Shown: positions 5,787 through 5,898 of the stretch, piece by piece
Layout: each line of letters begins with the position of its first letter
Numbering within the stretch: position 1 is the first letter of the stretch
Assembly (NCBI GenBank): GCA_937930585.1
Contig: CALHCA010000082.1
Location: forward strand, 1-5,898
Source: an uncultured bacterium
GTDB taxonomy: Bacteria > Patescibacteriota > Saccharimonadia > Saccharimonadales > Saccharimonadaceae
Length of the DNA: 5,898 bases
Direction: 5' to 3'
Notes under the pieces: model-generated
What the model saw: the letters and a program-made list of their open reading frames with translations, nothing else
Told to the model about the DNA's origin: nothing
The model's database searches: none
Program-made: the position numbers and the translations under genes

Positions 5787-5898
5787 ATGGATATAAAAGA
5801 TATTTTTAATAAAATATAAAAAATTGAAGACATTAAAAAGTATATGTCGAATATCGAAGATGGTGAGACGAGCTACCTTGAATTTAAAGGGGTACACG
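5787..5898 (+). pseudogene. Start of an unidentified gene with an in-frame TAA at codon 11, cut by the window end
   Basis: From ATG 5787 the frame reads MDIKDIFNKI, then TAA (5817-5819), then continues in the same frame without another stop as KIEDIKKYMSNIEDGETSYL and EFKGVH to the window end. The residues on both sides of the stop have the same Lys/Ile/Asp-rich style, suggesting one original N-terminus. A second in-frame ATG at 5844 has no Shine-Dalgarno and could restart translation. ETSYLEFKG resembles the beginning of AlbA_2 (Schlafen-type) domains, which often open with E-x-x-x-x-E-F-K, but too little is present to assign it. Alternatives are a ten-residue leader peptide followed by a gene from 5844, a decayed gene, or a base error. 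Confidence 0.4.

Overview
This window looks like two genomes joined. From position 1 to about 2160 the minus strand carries one continuous reading frame for the motor/nuclease subunit (HsdR) of a type I restriction-modification system. This DNA is extremely AT-rich and holds a single CpG dinucleotide (2093-2094) up to position 2201, a style that suggests a CpG-depleted low-GC bacterium such as Fusobacterium. From about 2162 to the end the DNA is also AT-rich, but CpG is common and the palindrome TTCGAA recurs at least 12 times. Its genes look like those of a Patescibacteria/CPR bacterium, most likely Saccharibacteria (TM7). That assignment is inferred from protein style: a RecR without a complete zinc finger, and a DHH phosphoesterase with a PDGD motif lacking the usual preceding His. 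The standard code with TGA as stop fits.

Layout. 1-2187 (-): hsdR, running off the left edge and cut at its 5' end. About 2154-2175: the joint, where hsdR and an oppositely oriented membrane-protein gene are both broken, with a 12-bp perfect palindrome at the seam. 2129-3217 (+): C-terminal part of a multi-pass membrane protein whose apparent start lies in the foreign DNA. 3214-3242: a plausible promoter, followed by a strong GGAGG ribosome binding site. 3276-5185 (+): a tight operon ybaB-recR-nrnA-like, with an 18-nt spacer and then a 1-nt overlap. 5194-5247: a stem-loop after the operon. 5239-5680: a frame-disrupted remnant whose last 60 or so residues resemble an H-type-lectin-like or phage-tail beta-sandwich domain. 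5691-5722: a clean intrinsic terminator. 5752-5780: a promoter-like element with a perfect TATAAT box placed so that the next ATG (5787) would be leaderless. 5787-5898: the start of another gene, interrupted by an in-frame TAA at codon 11 and running off the right edge.

The functional core is a DNA-maintenance operon: YbaB/EbfC (nucleoid-associated), RecR (RecFOR recombination mediator) and a DHH/DHHA1 phosphoesterase (nanoRNA/cyclic-dinucleotide class). I see no CRISPR array, tRNA, rRNA or insertion sequence, and no convincing new multi-gene system. The points most worth following are the joint itself, the altered metal sites in RecR and the DHH protein, the TTCGAA enrichment, and the leaderless gene with an early stop.
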